A DNA stretch of 53,839 bases from an uncultured Collinsella sp. (lineage in GTDB: Bacteria; Actinomycetota; Coriobacteriia; Coriobacteriales; Coriobacteriaceae), in NCBI GenBank assembly GCA_905213265.1, contig CAJMHR010000011.1, positions 1-53,839 of the forward strand, in the 5' to 3' direction. The translations under genes and the position numbers were made by a program. The notes under the pieces are model-generated. The model was given only the letters and a program-made list of their open reading frames with translations, was not told the DNA's origin and searched no databases. Shown piece after piece: positions 7,727 to 19,200 of the stretch. How positions within the stretch are numbered: position 1 is the stretch's first letter; the number at the start of each line of letters is the position of its first letter.

Positions 7727-8947
7727 TTATGCCCCAACTTGGCTATCCGCGCCCCAGAGGGTGTTGTCGGCGAGTGCGGTCAGCACCTGCTGGCATCGAA
7801 CGATATCGGCGTGGGGCACATATTCGTTGGGCTTGTGGGCGAGCGCGAGCGAGCCTGGGCCATAGCTCATGCAGTTGCGGTTGCCTGTCTTGCCGGCAAT
7901 GACGGCAGTGTCGGTGTAGCCGGTAAAGAAGCCGACGGTCGTTTCCGCGCCCGTCACGTCATCGGCGGCACGCTTGAGGGCGGCTAGAAGAGGAGAGCCC
8001 GGATTGCGCTCGATGGCGGGGCGGTCGCCTGTCACGGTATAGCTGCCATGGCAGCCGGGGACCGCGGCTTCGGCGCCGGCGATGGCCTGCTCTACCATGC
8101 GCGTCGCGGCGGCCGTATCGGTCGGCGGGGTCAGGCGCATATCGACCCAGACCTTGGCGTGGTCGGGCACGACATAGGGGCGATAGCCGCCTTCTATCTG
8201 CCCAAACGTGATGGTCGAAGGCCCCAACTCATCATGCACGGGCAGCGCCGCGAACGCATGTCGCAGCGCGCAGACGGCCTCGGCCATGGCCGCGACGGCA
8301 TCCGCGCCCTTCCAGGGCTGGCTCGCGTGCGCCGTGACGCCGTTCATCTCGATCTCGAACCACGTGCGCCCCTTGTGTGCCACCTGAATCTGCCCGTCGG
8401 TGGGCTCGGTGTCCAGCACCCATTCGCGCGAGCCGACCCAGCCGGCATCGATGGCCGCCTCGGAGCCGCGCATAAAGTCCTCCTCGTCGACCGAGCAGAC
8501 GAGCGAGAAGCCGCGGTGGGGCAGCTCACCCTCCGCCGCCACGCGCTCGAGTGTGTGGGCAAGTGCGGTAATGGCGCAAGCCAGGCCGCCCTTCATGTCG
8601 CAGGCGCCCCGGCCATAGAGTTTGTCGTTGCGCACAATCGCCCCAAGCGGTGCGATGTCCGCGTCCCAGCCATCGCCCAGGGTAACGGTATCCATATGGC
8701 AGATATAGACCAGCCGTGGCTCGTCGCTCAAACCGGGCACGGTGACCATAAGGTTGCGGCGTCCGGGGAGCACCTCGAGTTCCTCGATCCGCACGGCATC
8801 GAGTGCCGGGTGGTTCAACCGCTCCAGCCGTTTCTCAACCATTGTTTTGATATACCGCTCAATCGCGCCCTCATATGCGCCGGGGTCCGAGCTGTCAATC
8901 TTCACAAGGTCCTGCGCAAGCCGCCAGGCAAAGTCTTCATCAACCAT
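7727..8947 (-). CDS. M20 family amidohydrolase (DapE/ArgE-like)
   Basis: A 406-aa zinc-dependent amidohydrolase of the M20/ArgE-DapE family, which cleaves amide bonds of acylated amino acids or small peptides. Metal ligands and catalytic residues are visible: HMDT (H84, D86), GACDMKGG (D117), CSVDEED (E155, E156) and a C-terminal ALAHKPNEYV histidine. The middle part (about 185-295) is the dimerisation lid with NGVTAHASQPWKGADA. The start is placed at 8947, where GTGAGG lies six bases upstream of ATG; a start 78 bases further upstream has no such site. Divergent from the DUF559-like gene at 9102. Substrate could be succinyl-diaminopimelate, acetylornithine or a peptide; the sequence alone does not settle it. 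Confidence 0.85.
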   Translation of the reverse strand: MVDEDFAWRLAQDLVKIDSSDPGAYEGAIERYIKTMVEKRLERLNHPALDAVRIEELEVLPGRRNLMVTVPGLSDEPRLVYICHMDTVTLGDGWDADIAPLGAIVRNDKLYGRGACDMKGGLACAITALAHTLERVAAEGELPHRGFSLVCSVDEEDFMRGSEAAIDAGWVGSREWVLDTEPTDGQIQVAHKGRTWFEIEMNGVTAHASQPWKGADAVAAMAEAVCALRHAFAALPVHDELGPSTITFGQIEGGYRPYVVPDHAKVWVDMRLTPPTDTAAATRMVEQAIAGAEAAVPGCHGSYTVTGDRPAIERNPGSPLLAALKRAADDVTGAETTVGFFTGYTDTAVIAGKTGNRNCMSYGPGSLALAHKPNEYVPHADIVRCQQVLTALADNTLWGADSQVGA

Positions 8948-9086
8948 ATGCAACCTCACAATCAGTCTGTTTTCCAAACCGATTGTAAGCCTCCTAAGAG
9001 ATCCGCGATGCGCGCGCAGCAGCATTTACCGTTCGCAGGCCGAGCCAGCGCGCTTGCCGTCCAAGCGGGTTTGCAAACGACGCAGT

Positions 9087-9098
9087 GGGTACGTACCC
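9087..9098. repeat. 12-bp palindrome at the start of the DUF559-like gene
   Basis: GGGTACGTACCC is a perfect palindrome ending three bases before the ATG at 9102, where a ribosome binding site would be expected. A 10-bp palindrome GTTTGCAAAC lies at 9070-9079. Possible operator; unproven. Confidence 0.4.
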
Positions 9099-9101
9099 TT
9101 C

Positions 9102-10151
9102 ATGGACGACATACTGTGCGACATATCTGCATTTCGGTATCACCGGATACCTCCACAGGTCTTGGCAATAATGCCGGACCTGCCCGATTCTGCGGACGAT
9201 CAGCGCAGGGAGCATCTTTGTGAGCACCCGCTCGTCAAGCATTTCCTGGGTGCCCCGCTACATGTGTTGGCGCAGGGCGGTTGCGGACGTAAGGGCGGTC
9301 GCATTGTCAGGCATGTTTGGAACGGGGAGAGGCCATTTGGCTCCGTGCGGCAGACAGACTTTGGCCTCGATGTCGCGTCCCCGCTCTTTACCCTGCTGAC
9401 CCTGGCTTCCTCGGTTTCAAACGAGCGTCTGATCATGTGCATGTATGAGATGTGCGGCACCTTTGCCGTGTGCAAGATTGCGCCTCAGGTAAAGTCGGCA
9501 CTTGAGCAGGCATATGGGGGCCGGTGGGGTGACGCACAGTTGGGTTGGGAAAACGTAAAGGATACCTCGGGGAATCCAACAGACTTGTGGAAACGGCCTC
9601 CCTTGATTGAGCTCTCTGAACTTACCGAGTACGTCGATAAGATCCCGGGGCTCCGCGGCGCTAAATCGTTTACGCGTGCTGCGAAATGCATTACGGGGGT
9701 GGCGGCATCGCCGCTCGAGGTCCAGGCTTCGATGCTATTTGGCCTTACGAGGTTGCGCGGCGGCGAAGGGCTGCGCCTCACCAATAACGTCGAGATTCGC
9801 ATGACGCGCAGCGCCCGCCTGATTTCGAGGCTAGATAGGCGCTATGCCGATATTCTGCTGGCAAATAAGGACGGCAGCCGAGAGTGTCTGGTTGAATGCC
9901 AAGGTAAAGCCATTCACGGATCCATAGAATCCAAGATTTCGGACTCCGATCGAACGACGGCGCTGCAAGCGATGGGATATCCCGTCGTTCTGATGACCTA
10001 TGGTCAGCTGGCCGACCCCGATGCCTTCCGTGTGGTGATGGAACTCATCATGTCCTATCTCGATATGCCGGTGAAAGACAAGACGCCGCGGCAGCAGGAG
10101 CTCGAACGGCGGCTTCGTGAGGAGATTTTTATCGATTGGGCGGGAATATAG
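9102..10151 (+). CDS. DUF559/Vsr-like hypothetical protein, distant paralogue of 178-1368
   Basis: A 349-aa protein of unknown role. It begins MDDILCDISAFRYHRIPPQV, a serine/arginine-containing entry, has a central YEMCGTF motif matching FELCGAY in the protein at 178-1368, then SPLEVQASMLFGL (SPMETAFAMMLTL in the other) and a C-terminal nuclease-like part with RRYADILLANK, CLVECQGK and ALQAMGYPVVLMTYGQL. The D...VECQG pattern is consistent with a PD-(D/E)xK-type core and K follows two residues later. The ATG at 9102 was chosen because the reading frame upstream is antisense to the M20 gene. There is no clear ribosome binding site; a palindrome occupies that position. Could be a nuclease, an AbiEi-like antitoxin or a DNA-binding regulator. 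Confidence 0.6.
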   Translation: MDDILCDISAFRYHRIPPQVLAIMPDLPDSADDQRREHLCEHPLVKHFLGAPLHVLAQGGCGRKGGRIVRHVWNGERPFGSVRQTDFGLDVASPLFTLLTLASSVSNERLIMCMYEMCGTFAVCKIAPQVKSALEQAYGGRWGDAQLGWENVKDTSGNPTDLWKRPPLIELSELTEYVDKIPGLRGAKSFTRAAKCITGVAASPLEVQASMLFGLTRLRGGEGLRLTNNVEIRMTRSARLISRLDRRYADILLANKDGSRECLVECQGKAIHGSIESKISDSDRTTALQAMGYPVVLMTYGQLADPDAFRVVMELIMSYLDMPVKDKTPRQQELERRLREEIFIDWAGI

Positions 10152-10229
10152 CCGCGCGGGCGGAAAACGGTCGCGCGGACTAGAGTTTTGGTCGCAAAAA
10201 GGCTTCAGTTGTTCCTTGAAATTGGTTTT

Positions 10230-10408
10230 AAAAGTGCTACCCGGAACAAGTTATTTCGGAAAATGGACAGTCAACTTTAATTTGGCATATAGAGATCGAT
10301 TTTTACTTACTAAAACCCCTGATAAAGCTGTTTATAAAAACAGTTGTGCTTAGCGATTTGGGCCTCACGGTCGATTATCCGAAACAACATGTTCTGGGTA
10401 GCACTTTT
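10230..10408. mobile_element. MITE-like element with 30-bp imperfect inverted repeats
   Basis: The 30 bases at 10230-10259 (beginning AAAAGTGCTACCC) and 10379-10408 (ending GGGTAGCACTTTT) are inverted copies with 27 of 30 matches. They enclose about 120 bases of AT-rich DNA with an inner CTGTTT/AAACAG hairpin. No credible gene lies inside. AT content contrasts sharply with the GC-rich flanks. No clear target-site duplication was seen. A non-autonomous element or a large stem-loop is the simplest reading. Confidence 0.5.
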
Positions 10409-10430
10409 CCAGCCGCCGGGAGCAATGAAA

Positions 10431-10461
10431 TCGGCCCCCGTTTCGTGAAAACGGGGGCCGA
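10431..10461 (-). terminator. Hairpin, probable serCA terminator
   Basis: TCGGCCCCCGTTT (10431-10443) and its complement (10449-10461) form a 13-bp GC-rich hairpin 40 bases past the serA stop. On the minus strand it is followed by TTTC, so a modest U-tract. Confidence 0.65.
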
Positions 10462-10500
10462 ATGGGCTTCGTGGCTTGTCTGACGGGCTTGGCGCCGACG

Positions 10501-11664
10501 CTACTTGATCACGCGCACGCGATACATCGACGAAATTTGCTTAAGCGCCTCGATCGTGCTGCTGTTCAGGTGCTCATCGGTGTCGAACATGGTGTAGGCG
10601 TTCTCGCCGGCGGACTCGTTGGTCATGCGCTGCACGTTGGCGTTGTCCTTGGCCAGGATCGCCGTGATCTGGCCGATCATGTTGGGCACGTTGGCGTGTA
10701 GGCAGGCGATGCGGCTTGCGGCGCGCGCTTTGCCCATGCTGCAGGCGGGGTAGTTGACGCTGTGCGCGATATTGCCGTTTTCCAGGTAATCCTTGAGCTC
10801 GCTGATCGCCATGTCGGCGCAGTTGGCCTCGGCCTCGCCGGTGCCGGCGCCCGAGTGCGTGGTGATAAACGTGTTGGGCATCTTGACCGTCTTGGGCGTG
10901 GCAAAGTCGCAGCTAAACCAGCTGAGCTTGCCTGCACGCAGGGCGGCGTCGACGGCGTCCTCGTCAATGATGGTTTCGCGCGCGTAGTTGATGAGCACGG
11001 CGTCGGGTGCCAACAGGTTAATCTGCTCGGTGCTGATCATGCCGATGGTGTCGGCCTTGCTGGGCACGTGCACAGTGAGGTAGTCGCAGCCGCGGCAGAG
11101 GTCCTCGAGCGTGCCCACGCGCTGCACCTCGCGGCTCAGCACCCACGCGTGCTCGACGGAAATGAACGGATCGTAGCCGTAGACGTCCATGCCTAGATCG
11201 ACACAGGCGTTGGCGACCTTAGAACCAACATTACCCAGGCCGATGACGCCGATGCGCTTGCCCTTGAGCTCCCGGCCCACAAAGGCCTTCTTGGCCTTCT
11301 CGGCATCGACCTGAATTTCGGGATCGTCGGCGTTGTCGCGCACCCAGTTCATCGACTGCACCACGCCGCGGCTCGAGAGCACCAGCATGCCCAGGACGAG
11401 CTCCTTGACGGCGTTGCTGTTGGCGCCGGGGGAGTTAAAGACGACGACGCCCTTCTTGGCGTACTCCTCGACGGGAATGTTGTTGACGCCGGCGCCGCAG
11501 CGGGCGATAGCGCGGATGCCCTCGGGCAGCTCGTAGCCGTACAGGTCGGTGGAGCGCATCAGGATGGCGTCGGCCTCCTCGGCGGTGCCCACAAACTCGT
11601 AGCCCTCGCCAAACTCGACCTTGCCGTCCTTGGTGATGTCGTCGATGGTCTTAATCTTACGCAT
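10501..11664 (-). CDS. serA: D-3-phosphoglycerate dehydrogenase
   Basis: A 387-aa NAD-dependent enzyme that oxidises 3-phosphoglycerate to 3-phosphohydroxypyruvate, the first step of serine synthesis. Seen: substrate-domain ARCGAGVNNIPVEEYAKKGV, the Rossmann GVIGLGNVGSKVA motif, the catalytic Arg-Glu-His triad region with TTHSGAGTGEAE, and a C-terminal ACT-like regulatory domain (about 315-387) starting IACLHANVPNMIGQITAIL. The length fits the short ACT-only type that lacks the intervening ASB domain. An AAGGAG site precedes the ATG. It follows serC by 69 bases on the same strand, so serC-serA form an operon. The ACT domain suggests feedback control by serine, known for other SerA proteins. 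Confidence 0.95.
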   Translation of the reverse strand: MRKIKTIDDITKDGKVEFGEGYEFVGTAEEADAILMRSTDLYGYELPEGIRAIARCGAGVNNIPVEEYAKKGVVVFNSPGANSNAVKELVLGMLVLSSRGVVQSMNWVRDNADDPEIQVDAEKAKKAFVGRELKGKRIGVIGLGNVGSKVANACVDLGMDVYGYDPFISVEHAWVLSREVQRVGTLEDLCRGCDYLTVHVPSKADTIGMISTEQINLLAPDAVLINYARETIIDEDAVDAALRAGKLSWFSCDFATPKTVKMPNTFITTHSGAGTGEAEANCADMAISELKDYLENGNIAHSVNYPACSMGKARAASRIACLHANVPNMIGQITAILAKDNANVQRMTNESAGENAYTMFDTDEHLNSSTIEALKQISSMYRVRVIK

Positions 11665-11733
11665 GGAAAACTCCTTAGCAGGTTTGTCTAAAACAAGTGG
11701 TTTGAAGTGGCTGGTCGGCCCGCGGGTTGCGGG

Positions 11734-12858
<1,125 letters not shown>

Positions 12859-12973
12859 CTTCTAGTTCCCCCTCGTAGTCGTTTGAACGTTCGGGATACT
12901 TTAGCACAGTGGAGCGCCAGGCGCGACCGCATCACGGTAAAACTCGACTGCGCCGCTATGATTTACAGGATGG

Positions 12974-15943
12974 TTACATGGGGGAGGGGCGTTGCGAGCA
13001 CCCTTGCTCCTCCGGCAAATCCAGTTCCGCGAGCGAGGGCATGAGGCTTTCTAGGCGTTTGATCTCTTCGTCGAACATGGCGTTGAGCTGCTCTTGTTTG
13101 ACCTCGAGCTCGTTTTGCATGTCGATTTCGGCGGCGGTGGACTTGTCTGCAAAGGCATTGAAGTCACCCTGCTTGCGATCGAGGATCGACATGATGCGCT
13201 CGTCGATCGTGTCCTTGCACAACAGGCGATAGACCAGCACGTTGCGCGACTGGCCCATGCGGTACGCGCGCGAAATGGCCTGGTTTTCGATCGAGGGCTT
13301 GTACTGTGGCTCGCACAGCACGACGACGCTTGCCGACTGAATATTCAGTCCCGTGCCGCCCGACTGGATCTGCGCCACCAGCACAGAGCCCGCGGGCGCG
13401 GCGTCAAACGAATCGATAATCTGCTGGCGTTTATTGAGCGGGGTAGAGCCGCAAATAGGGCCGTAGCACGCGCTGCCAAAGGCATCCCGCACCACGCTGA
13501 TGGTATCGAGGAAAAACGAGAACACCAGGACCTTGCGGTTTTCGTCCTTGGCGTCGGCAACAATCTCGCGCAGGCGCTTGAGCTTGGACGAATTGCCGGG
13601 GTTCGGGACATTCCACGATAGCCTGCGAATCTGCATCGGGTTTCGCATCCGCAGCGTCAGATAGTACTTCTGGAGCTCCTCGGGACCCATTGGGCACCAT
13701 TCGCTGTTTTCGATAAGATCGGGCAGCTCCGAGAGCACGTCCTCGCGCTTGCGGCGATAGTAAACCGGCGCCAACGCGTCTCTAAACTCCGCCGACCTAA
13801 ATCTGCTGGCGTATTTATCCGCCTCGCTCGCCGCCTTTTTGTTGAGGTGCGAAACAAGCCCGATCATCTCGTCGACCTTGTTTTCGAGCGGCGTACCCGA
13901 CATAAACAAAACGTGCTTTGCCCGCTTGCACAAGTTGAGCGTGTTGATGCTTCGCTTGGCGCTTGGATTTTTAATGTAATGGGCCTCGTCGACGACGACC
14001 AGGTCGAGCTTTCTCGAGGGGTCCAGCTCGATGCTGCCGGTGCTCTCGTAGTTGGTGACGCCCACGTCGAGCCCCGCAAGCCATGCCTTTGCCTGCAGCT
14101 GCTTCTCGCTTCCGTGGATTTTAATGCACGTAAGGTCGCTGTGCTTGCGTACCTCGCGTACCCAGTTTTCGAGAACACTGGCGGGGCAGACGACCAAAAA
14201 CTTCTTGGCGCCCTTGTTTTTGAGTGCGGTCATCGTGGCGATTGCCTGGACCGTCTTGCCCAGACCCATCTCGTCGCCCAGCAGCGCATTGCCCTGGTGC
14301 AGGATATAGCGAACGCCCCACGTTTGGTACGTACGGAGCTCGCACTTAAGTCCCGTGGTATCAAACGTCGTCGTTTTAATCTGGTTGGCGAGCTTCTCGG
14401 GCAGGCCGTAGCCGTTGGAGGTCGAAGAAAACGCTTCGGGAATGATTTTCTCGAGCAGGCTATAGACGCGGATAGGGTCGGCTTCGAAGAGCTTCCACAC
14501 TGTTTTCTCGTCCGGCTCTATGAGGTCGCGCTTAGCGTAACCGTTGATCCTTTTGAGCTCTGCGCCGGTTGTAAGATCGTTGAGTTTTTCGTATGCGCTG
14601 TAAACAGCATCGTGATCCTTACAAATAAGCCAGCTATACGCATCGAGCGCCGGCATGAGCTGGTCTTGCAGTTCCGAAAATTCTTGGGCAATGCGCGCCG
14701 ACACGGCCTTAGTCTCGTTGAGCAGATCTTCGAGCTCAAAGTGTTTATAGACTTCCTGAAGAAGTGCCGTGTCCTCTGGCTTTTTATTATCGGGGTTCAG
14801 CTTGATCTTGCCGCTTTTTGCAAGCATGTCGACCTGCTGCTCAATGGCCTCAACGATTCTGCCGGCAGCGCTCTCGCTAATGCCGCTGATGCGGCTCAAG
14901 CGGGAGCGTAGCCAATAGCCTTCCATAAGCTGCATTTCAGGGCCAAATCTTCTTTCATATATAATCTGGCCGAGCGTCGTATACCCAGCATCCTTGATGC
15001 ACTTGACGCGAACGCCTGGAACCAAGTCCTTGAGGATGTCGACCGATTGCTCGGAAACGTAGCACAAAGCATCGGCGTGGCGAACCTTGCTTGCTTGCTT
15101 GCGGATCGGGGGCTCGCTGCGTCTAAGCTCTTTTTCCAGTTTAGAAATTGCGCTTCCGGGAATTTTGCCTTCAGCGTTATAGACGGCAGCTTCAATTTCG
15201 TCCCTGTTGGGCTTTGCGTCGGCCGCAAAGAGGTTCTCGCCGGCGTCCTCGGCGATAACCCTTATGGCCCTTTGCTTGGTTTCCGGTCCAAGTGGGATGC
15301 TTGGGTCCATGCCGAGGATACCGTTCGCCTGAAGACGGCCATCCTTTATAAACTTGCTATTGGAGTTGTCCGTAAATTGCACGAGGCGTCGATATGCCGC
15401 TTCCGTCGTCTGCTTATCCGCGGCATTCAGCAGAAGCCAGCGGAGTCTGCCACTGTTTTGTCCTACAAGGCTGCGGGCATTCGGAATGTCGTGGGCGTCA
15501 CGTATTGCGGATTCGTAGAGTTCGGCAAGCAAGGCGGACTTATGGTAGCGGGCGGCTAAAAAGAGCGCTTTGCGCATGTGGGTACTCTTCGGCTTGGGTC
15601 GATAGAGCTCGCGGATTGCGTCGGCGCATTCATTCGCCACGCGTACGAGCTTTTTAACGTGTTGGTCGTCTTCTGCCAATTCGCCACGACAGTAGAGGTC
15701 GTATGCCGTCTTGATCTTCTGGTCTGCCAACTTCCTTTGCGTGCTCGCCGTTGTTGGAAGGTCGGAGATTTTAATCCGTCGAAGTTCTTTGTTCAGCGTT
15801 TCCGTCTTGGCTTGCGCGATCGCATTCCTAAAGTTGTCGGGTCCGTATATCGTGGCCTTCGAAATAACCTCGATGTCGCCCAGCAGCTCTTGAGCTTTCG
15901 CGACGACTGCTTTTGCTTCACTGGGACTAAACGGTCTGGCCAT
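12974..15943 (-). CDS. SNF2-type ATPase with an HhH/alpha-CTD-like domain
   Basis: A 989-aa protein. The second half is a complete SNF2/SWI2 motor: GDEMGLGKT Walker A (about residue 558), VVVDEAHYIKN (about 650), MSGTPLENK, and a C-terminal helicase lobe with SGGTGLNIQSASVVV and ISRAYRMGQ (about 895). Such motors translocate on double-stranded DNA and remodel bound proteins. The N-terminal half is unusual; around residues 303-366 it carries a helix-hairpin-helix stretch (PGVRVKCIKDAGYTTLGQII ... LSRISGISESAAGRI) that resembles the RNA-polymerase alpha C-terminal domain. AGGAG six bases before ATG 15943 fixes the start. It is divergent from the operon starting at 16251, whose large proteins have similar HhH regions; shared control and shared function are inferred. 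Confidence 0.8.
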   Translation of the reverse strand: MARPFSPSEAKAVVAKAQELLGDIEVISKATIYGPDNFRNAIAQAKTETLNKELRRIKISDLPTTASTQRKLADQKIKTAYDLYCRGELAEDDQHVKKLVRVANECADAIRELYRPKPKSTHMRKALFLAARYHKSALLAELYESAIRDAHDIPNARSLVGQNSGRLRWLLLNAADKQTTEAAYRRLVQFTDNSNSKFIKDGRLQANGILGMDPSIPLGPETKQRAIRVIAEDAGENLFAADAKPNRDEIEAAVYNAEGKIPGSAISKLEKELRRSEPPIRKQASKVRHADALCYVSEQSVDILKDLVPGVRVKCIKDAGYTTLGQIIYERRFGPEMQLMEGYWLRSRLSRISGISESAAGRIVEAIEQQVDMLAKSGKIKLNPDNKKPEDTALLQEVYKHFELEDLLNETKAVSARIAQEFSELQDQLMPALDAYSWLICKDHDAVYSAYEKLNDLTTGAELKRINGYAKRDLIEPDEKTVWKLFEADPIRVYSLLEKIIPEAFSSTSNGYGLPEKLANQIKTTTFDTTGLKCELRTYQTWGVRYILHQGNALLGDEMGLGKTVQAIATMTALKNKGAKKFLVVCPASVLENWVREVRKHSDLTCIKIHGSEKQLQAKAWLAGLDVGVTNYESTGSIELDPSRKLDLVVVDEAHYIKNPSAKRSINTLNLCKRAKHVLFMSGTPLENKVDEMIGLVSHLNKKAASEADKYASRFRSAEFRDALAPVYYRRKREDVLSELPDLIENSEWCPMGPEELQKYYLTLRMRNPMQIRRLSWNVPNPGNSSKLKRLREIVADAKDENRKVLVFSFFLDTISVVRDAFGSACYGPICGSTPLNKRQQIIDSFDAAPAGSVLVAQIQSGGTGLNIQSASVVVLCEPQYKPSIENQAISRAYRMGQSRNVLVYRLLCKDTIDERIMSILDRKQGDFNAFADKSTAAEIDMQNELEVKQEQLNAMFDEEIKRLESLMPSLAELDLPEEQGCSQRPSPM

Positions 15944-16250
15944 TACGGACTCCTGGAAACGTGCGGACATGTTGAAACGTGAGGGGCGCGTGCCATGGTC
16001 ACGCGCAGTAGGCTCATTTTAATTGTCACGGCGCCAAGGAAAATAAAATGGGTTCCGATCGCTTGCGATTACCGTTCACCGATTAAAACTACCGCTCATC
16101 TGCATATACACAGTTGAGTTGTTGCACAACAAAATGTTGCTAAACAAAAACGTTCGAAAGTGGCGTATGAAGTATTCATAAACAATCATCTTCCTTATTT
16201 CCCGACGTAGCCGGTGGGTTGCGGCGTGGATTCTTGGGGGTCGTTTCTGT
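15944..16250. promoter_or_regulatory. Divergent intergenic region between the SNF2 gene and the five-gene operon
   Basis: About 300 bases, noticeably AT-rich from 16020 to 16200 against GC-rich flanks, and lying between divergent starts. It must hold promoters for both directions; no single pair of -35/-10 boxes stands out enough to name. No gene was seen. Confidence 0.4.
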
Positions 16251-19200
16251 ATGAATAACAATGGCACGAGTGCAACAAACGATTCGATGAACATAGACGC
16301 GTATTTCGAGTCGCTCATTCTGGATGCGGTCGGGCAGACTGATGCTCCACTGCACGAGGCATTGGTGCGCTCGAGTGTATATCGCACCATTAATGAGTCA
16401 TACGAGCGCGCGCTAGCCCAACTAGTTATAGATGGTGAACTTTTATACGCCAACGGCGAGTACAGCATGGCGGCCGATGCAGCCAACGAGGTGTCGGAAC
16501 CCGCAGAGGAGCCGGTGGCTGCTGATGCCATTGAGCTTGAGACTGTTAAAAGCGAAGGTGCCGAGGGTGAAAACACTGGGGACGAAGATATTGACGGCGC
16601 CGTTGTTGATGACGAAAACGTTGAGTCTGAAGAGGCTGTGCCTGAGGCCGATATTGCAGAGCCCGATGCCGTTGAGTGCGATACCGCGGAACCTGAGGCT
16701 GTCGAGGTCGCAGCTGAGGAGCCCGTGACGGCTGAGCCCACCACGCTCGAGGCTTCCGCGGGCGACGCGACGGAAGCCGAAGCGGTGGAGCCTGTGGCCG
16801 CAGAGCCCGAAGCGGTTGAATCCGTTACTCCTGAGGACTCTGCGCCTATGGCTTACGGTCCCATTTCGTTGCGTGCAGATTCGACCCTTGTGCAGTTGAA
16901 GGTTAATGGGCGCAGCTGGCCTATCCCTGTTGCCGTGGGTGTTTCATATGACAAGAAGCCGGCCGACGGCTTGTCGCTCATGGGATACGAACTGCCGGCG
17001 GAGTCTGCAGGGGTGGCGGACGAGCAGCAGGAGTCGGCACAGGTCGAGCAGCAGGAAGCCGTTCAGCCCGAGCGTTCCGAGCTTGCGCTGTCCTCTGAGC
17101 CCCAGCAGCTGGTCATTTCCTTCTCTGACAACATTGAGACTGCGAAGGCTGTCGCTGAGCCCGAGTCCGCCTCCGGGCCCGCGCAGCCTGGGCTCGCGCT
17201 CGAACCCGAGCTCGAGCCTGCAAATGGGCACATGCCCGTTGAAGAGCCTGTTTCCGAACCCGAGCCCGAACCCGAGCCAGAGGCTGAGCCCGTTGAAGCC
17301 TCCGTCAGCAAACTCGAGCGCCCCAAGTACCTGAGCTGTTGGGACGACCCGCGTTGTGTGTTTGATACTGAGACCCAGGTTGCCTTCCTCAACAAGCAAG
17401 AGATTCACGATGTATTTGACCTTGTGCGCAAGTTGGGCAAGGCTGAGGACGAGGCCTTACGCACTGCTTTCGAAAAGCGGCTCACCGCCTATGCTTTGCC
17501 GCTATCTCCGCAGTATCGCGCGCAGGTGCCGGAGCTCGGCAAGCTCTCGGGTAATGCGAGATTTGTGTTTGACGTGTTTGGCAATTTGCGCAAGGTCGGG
17601 CGCGAATGCTGCGCGTTTGCGGACGCTAAGGGGCCGGCGATTGAAGCACTTTGCAGTGTTTATTCAAGTGGCGGCGAACCGCTCTCGCTGTGGAATCTTT
17701 CGATTTCTCCGGCATTGCAACGCATATTGACATGTAACTGCAAAATCCACAACATGCCCGAGTTGCTCGCGTGCAGCTGGAAGGTACTTCGAGAAAAGGG
17801 CCTTGCCTCGGTTGAAGTGAGTTCAATTGTTTCCGCATTGAACGATTGGCCTGCGGGGCGCTTGCTGCTGGGGAGAACCAAATCTGAACTAGAGCTCGCC
17901 CGTCAGGCGGCGATAGGGGGCTGGTATCCTCCGGTCAATACGCCTGTTGAGCGCATCAAAAGGGTAAACGGGCTTGCTGACGAAGCTGTCCTGCAGTTGC
18001 GCAGGGAGCGCTTGTCTGTGCATGAGCCCTCATTCCGCTTACTTTTTTGTACCAGGTTGGCGGCTAAACTTGCGGCAGGCTACAGCGACAGGCATTCCGT
18101 CAATTCGGCGCTCGCCGAGCTCAAGTACGAATTCCCAGCTTATAACGCTGCCGTAAAAACATTCAAACGTCTGAACTTTGAGCTCCCTCAAGATCGGGAG
18201 GATATTTATACATCTGGTCCAGCTTCTGCCAGCGGAGATTATGGTGGCGCGGTCGACGCTATTGCAACGGCCGATGAGGTTCTATCAGATAACCAGTTGG
18301 ATGCCCAAGCAGATGCGCATGGGGAAGAATCCTCGTGTGAGTCCAAGCGGCCGCAGGTTCAGGACCTTACGGTTGGGCAGGCGCTCAAGCTGGCCATCGA
18401 CCCGGATGCCGCAAAGTTCAACAGGTGGTTCGCTGACCTTGCATGCCAGGACCGCACCCTGATGGGCTGTATGCTCATCGAAGACAAGCCGGCTCGCTGG
18501 ATGGATAGCCTTGCTAAGTCTGCCTGGAAAATCCGCGAGCGCTACAATGTTCTTATGGCGGGTCGTCCGACGTTTGACATCGATACCTTTGGCCCGCTCT
18601 TCCGTACGTATAAGCTGTCCGCTGAGGATTTTTACCAGCTGACGAACACCGCGCAGCCTTCCTATTTGTATATGAAGCGCGTGTATGGGCAGGGCACCAT
18701 TCCGCTTAAATATGCAATGGTCGATAAGAACCTTGCACCGACTGTTTGCGATGTGGTTCGGGCATACTTGGCGAGCATAGAAATCGAAAACGCCGACGAG
18801 CCGGTAGAGGAGAAGTCTGCGCCTGCGGAGCAGACTATCGTGCCGACACCGGAGCCCGAGCCTGCGACCGAGCCCGAGCCAGACCAGATGTCTGACCCTG
18901 CCGCTCCGGAGCCAATTTCCGCCCCGGCCCCGGAACAGCCGGCAAAGCCCTTTACCAGCAAGGTCGAAGACCTCACCGGCAAAGGCCCTATGTCCATCGA
19001 TGCGTGGCTGGCGTTGCTGCCCAGCGACGATGCCAACCTGTTGCGCTGGATCTTTAGCGATAAGCCGCTTATGGATTACCCGCACAAGCCCGCTGGTCTT
19101 GGCCCGCTTCGTCAGCGCCGTGCCGATCTGCTGCGCAACCGGCCGCACCTCGACGAGGACAAATTCGCCCCGTTGTACCAGCGTTATGACCTTACCGAGG

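Noticed and set aside
8048..9223. A 391-codon plus-strand frame opposite the M20 amidohydrolase
   Set aside because: Antisense shadow with no support; the M20 gene has all its metal ligands.
10117..10353. A 78-aa frame downstream of the DUF559-like gene
   Set aside because: It overlaps the end of that gene and runs through the inverted-repeat element; no ribosome binding site and no family.
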